Positions 33,827 through 35,623 of a stretch of 35,623 bases of DNA are shown piece after piece. The stretch spans positions 1-35,623 of the forward strand of contig JANYBS010000157.1 of NCBI GenBank assembly GCA_025360715.1, read 5' to 3'. Within the stretch, counting starts at the first letter, position 1. The number at the start of each line of letters is the position of its first letter. This DNA is from Candidatus Eiseniibacteriota bacterium (GTDB lineage Bacteria; Eisenbacteria; RBG-16-71-46). The position numbers and the translations under genes were made by a program. The notes beneath the pieces are model-generated. The model ran no database searches. It saw nothing but the letters and a program-made list of their open reading frames with translations, and was not told where the DNA came from.

Positions 33827-34759
33827 CTACATGAGCGCCAGCCCCAGTTGCATCGCCGCTACAGGGACTTCGGTGTCCTGCGTCTTGATTCGCGGCTCGG
33901 GCTTCATGACGTCTGGGGCAGACGCGCGGCGCGGATAGACGTCGCGCAGCACGCGCAACGTCTGCTGCGGCGCGCCGCCTAGTGGGCGGTCGAGATAGGC
34001 GCGACCCTCGTAGAGCCGGGCCAGCCGCGCGGCCTCTTCGGGCCAGACTTCTCCCAGCGTGGCAAGGAAATGCTCCTTGGGCCCGGGCTTGAGGTACAGC
34101 ATGCCTGTCCACAGTTTGTTGGCCCCAGCCTCGCGGGCGGCCCGGACCACCGCCGTCATGGACGGCACGCTGTCGGATATGCCCGGGATGAGCGGAGCGA
34201 GCGCGACCGCCACCGACAGCCCCGCATCGGCGAGCGCGCGCACGGCCTTGAGCCGCGCTTCGGGCGGCGCCGTGCCCGGCTCGGTCGCGCGCCAGAGCGC
34301 ATCGTCGAGCGTGGGGATCGAGACGTTGATGCTCACGGTGGCATGCCGCGCGACCTCGCGAAGCACGTCGATATCGCGCACGATGAGCGGCCCGCGCGTG
34401 ATGATGCCGATGGGCTGTGCGTGACGTGCGAACACATCGAGACACGCGCGAGTGAGCTTGAAGCGCCCCTCGCACGGCTGGTAGGGATCGGTGGCGGCGC
34501 CGATGACGACGCTCGGGAGGGGAGTGCTGCGGCGCGAGAGTTCGCGCTCGAGCACCTGCGCGACGTTCGTTTTCACCCGGATCGAGCGGCCATAGCGGTC
34601 GTCGGACGGCCGCTCGGCGCGCCGTTCGAACTCGCGCACATAGCAGAACGTGCAGCGATGCGCGCAACCCATGTAGGGGTTGAGGCTCCATTCGAACGGC
34701 ATTCCCTGGACGCGATTCAGGGCGCTGCGGCACGGCTCGATGCGGTATTGGACGATCAT
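33827..34759 (-). CDS. Radical SAM protein (SPL/Rv2578c-like)
   Basis: EWSLNPYMGCAHRCTFCYVREFERR (CxxxCxxC cluster), VVIGAATDPYQPCEGRFKLTR, LWTGMLYLKPGPKEHFL. Confidence 0.9.
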   Translation of the reverse strand: MIVQYRIEPCRSALNRVQGMPFEWSLNPYMGCAHRCTFCYVREFERRAERPSDDRYGRSIRVKTNVAQVLERELSRRSTPLPSVVIGAATDPYQPCEGRFKLTRACLDVFARHAQPIGIITRGPLIVRDIDVLREVARHATVSINVSIPTLDDALWRATEPGTAPPEARLKAVRALADAGLSVAVALAPLIPGISDSVPSMTAVVRAAREAGANKLWTGMLYLKPGPKEHFLATLGEVWPEEAARLARLYEGRAYLDRPLGGAPQQTLRVLRDVYPRRASAPDVMKPEPRIKTQDTEVPVAAMQLGLALM

Positions 34760-34788
34760 GAAGCAAGTTCTAGCACTTCTGGCGGTAC

Positions 34789-34802
34789 TGCACAAATGTG
34801 CA
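34789..34802. promoter_or_regulatory. Perfect 6-bp-arm palindrome in a divergent intergenic region
   Basis: TGCACA-AA-TGTGCA between the radical SAM gene (-) and DinB-like gene (+). Confidence 0.35.
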
Positions 34803-34864
34803 TGAAGTAGCATGCCGCGGATGCCGACACCCGTCATGTCCGCCCGATCACCACGGAGGCCCCG

Positions 34865-35368
34865 ATGTCCGCGATCCCCGCCGAGGACCCGACCACGCGC
34901 CTGTTCCTGCGCCACGCGCTCGCCACGCTGGCGTACCGCGCTGCCAAGACGCTACGCGATGCGCCCGAGGCGTTCGGTGAGTACCGGCCTTCGCCCGACT
35001 CCAAGCGCGTCGTGGAGATCGTGGCGCACATGGGCGACCTGATCGAGGCGCTCGAGCGGCGCTTTCACGGCGAGACGCAATGGCGCGTGGCGCAGCCCCA
35101 GGCTTGGCACGCTGAAGTGGCGCGGTTCTTCGCGGCGCTGCAGGCGGCCGACGCGTATCTCGCGAGTGGCGCGCCCATGGGCGGCGATCCCGCACGGCTC
35201 TTGCAGGGCGTGATCGCCGACGCGATCACGCACACGGGCCAGCTGGCGATGCTGCGCCGCCTGGCCGGCTACAAGATGAAAGGCGAAGCCTACGCGCGGG
35301 CGGACGTGCAAGTGGGTCGTGTGGGAATGCAGCAGACACCGCCGAGTCCCGAGTTCGAGTTCGACTGA
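34865..35368 (+). CDS. DinB-like (four-helix-bundle) family protein
   Basis: SKRVVEIVAHMGDLIEALERRFHGETQW ... DAITHTGQLAMLRRLAGYKMKGEAYARADVQVGRVG. Confidence 0.75.
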   Translation: MSAIPAEDPTTRLFLRHALATLAYRAAKTLRDAPEAFGEYRPSPDSKRVVEIVAHMGDLIEALERRFHGETQWRVAQPQAWHAEVARFFAALQAADAYLASGAPMGGDPARLLQGVIADAITHTGQLAMLRRLAGYKMKGEAYARADVQVGRVGMQQTPPSPEFEFD

Positions 35369-35436
35369 AACCGCGACGAAGAGTGGCTGCGGCCGCGTTG
35401 ATCGCGGGGATTCCCAATAGGGCATAAAGAATGTGC

Positions 35437-35464
35437 ATGTCGCATAATATGTATTATGTAAACC
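35437..35464 (+). other. dif: Candidate XerC/XerD dif site (chromosome dimer resolution site)
   Basis: ATGTCGCATAA (XerC arm) TATGTA (6-bp centre) TTATGTAAACC (XerD arm). Compared from memory with E. coli dif GGTGCGCATAA-TGTATA-TTATGTTAAAT and B. subtilis dif ACTTCCTAGAA-TATATA-TTATGTAAACT. AT-rich island in very GC-rich DNA. Confidence 0.9.
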
Positions 35465-35623
35465 TGTCGATAACGCGCCGATACGGCGCCCCGGTCGTGG
35501 TCGCCCTCACGGGCCCGGCCGCGCCTGTTCGATGGGCCACGCTCCCGCGTCGGGCGAAGCGCCGGCGAAATGCCGTTGCCACCGGGCCGGTGTCCGTGAA
35601 CTCCACCAGTCCGTGCTCGGATC
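35454..35623 (-). CDS. Possible C-terminal end of a minus-strand CDS running into the window, stop codon inside the dif XerD arm
   Basis: Open minus frame from the window edge: SEHGLVEFTDTGPVATAFRRRFARRGSVAHRTGAAGPVRATTTGAPYRRVIDRFT*; GC-rich third positions in the distal part. No start codon in the window, so absent from the ORF track. Confidence 0.35.
   Translation of the reverse strand, partial: SEHGLVEFTDTGPVATAFRRRFARRGSVAHRTGAAGPVRATTTGAPYRRVIDRFT

Noticed and set aside
1-35623. tRNA, rRNA, IS elements or transposases
   Set aside because: No cloverleaf-like, rRNA-like or transposase-like sequence was recognised; not excluded by a computed search.

Overview
A 35.6-kb, very GC-rich, gene-dense bacterial chromosomal segment, mostly transcribed left to right. 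Contents in order: the C-terminal part of a Ser/Thr kinase-type protein with a PD40 propeller; an orphan protein with a glycine-rich hydrophobic region (-); a TPR protein; a cold-shock protein; the chain secA-smg(DUF494)-topA-xerC-lipoprotein-dapF-dapA-dapB; an HEXXH/PD40/beta-barrel protein; an NHL-type lipoprotein and a small membrane protein (-); rpsT (-); uvrC-xerD; an outer-membrane barrel protein; a translationally coupled trio (beta-CASP RNase, RapA/SNF2-like ATPase, RapA-C-like zinc-ribbon protein); a YfgM-like TPR protein; a GH57 glycosidase; an aldehyde dehydrogenase (-); a radical SAM protein (-); and a DinB-like protein. The most notable non-coding signal is a 28-bp AT-rich sequence at 35437-35464, ATGTCGCATAA-TATGTA-TTATGTAAACC. 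It matches the architecture and sequence of XerC/XerD dif sites, so the right edge of the window is probably the replication terminus. Both xerC and xerD lie within about 24 kb of it. The best candidate for an under-described system is the beta-CASP / RapA-like / detached RapA-C operon. No tRNA, rRNA, CRISPR array or transposon was seen. All calls are from reading the sequence and ORF translations; no searches were run.
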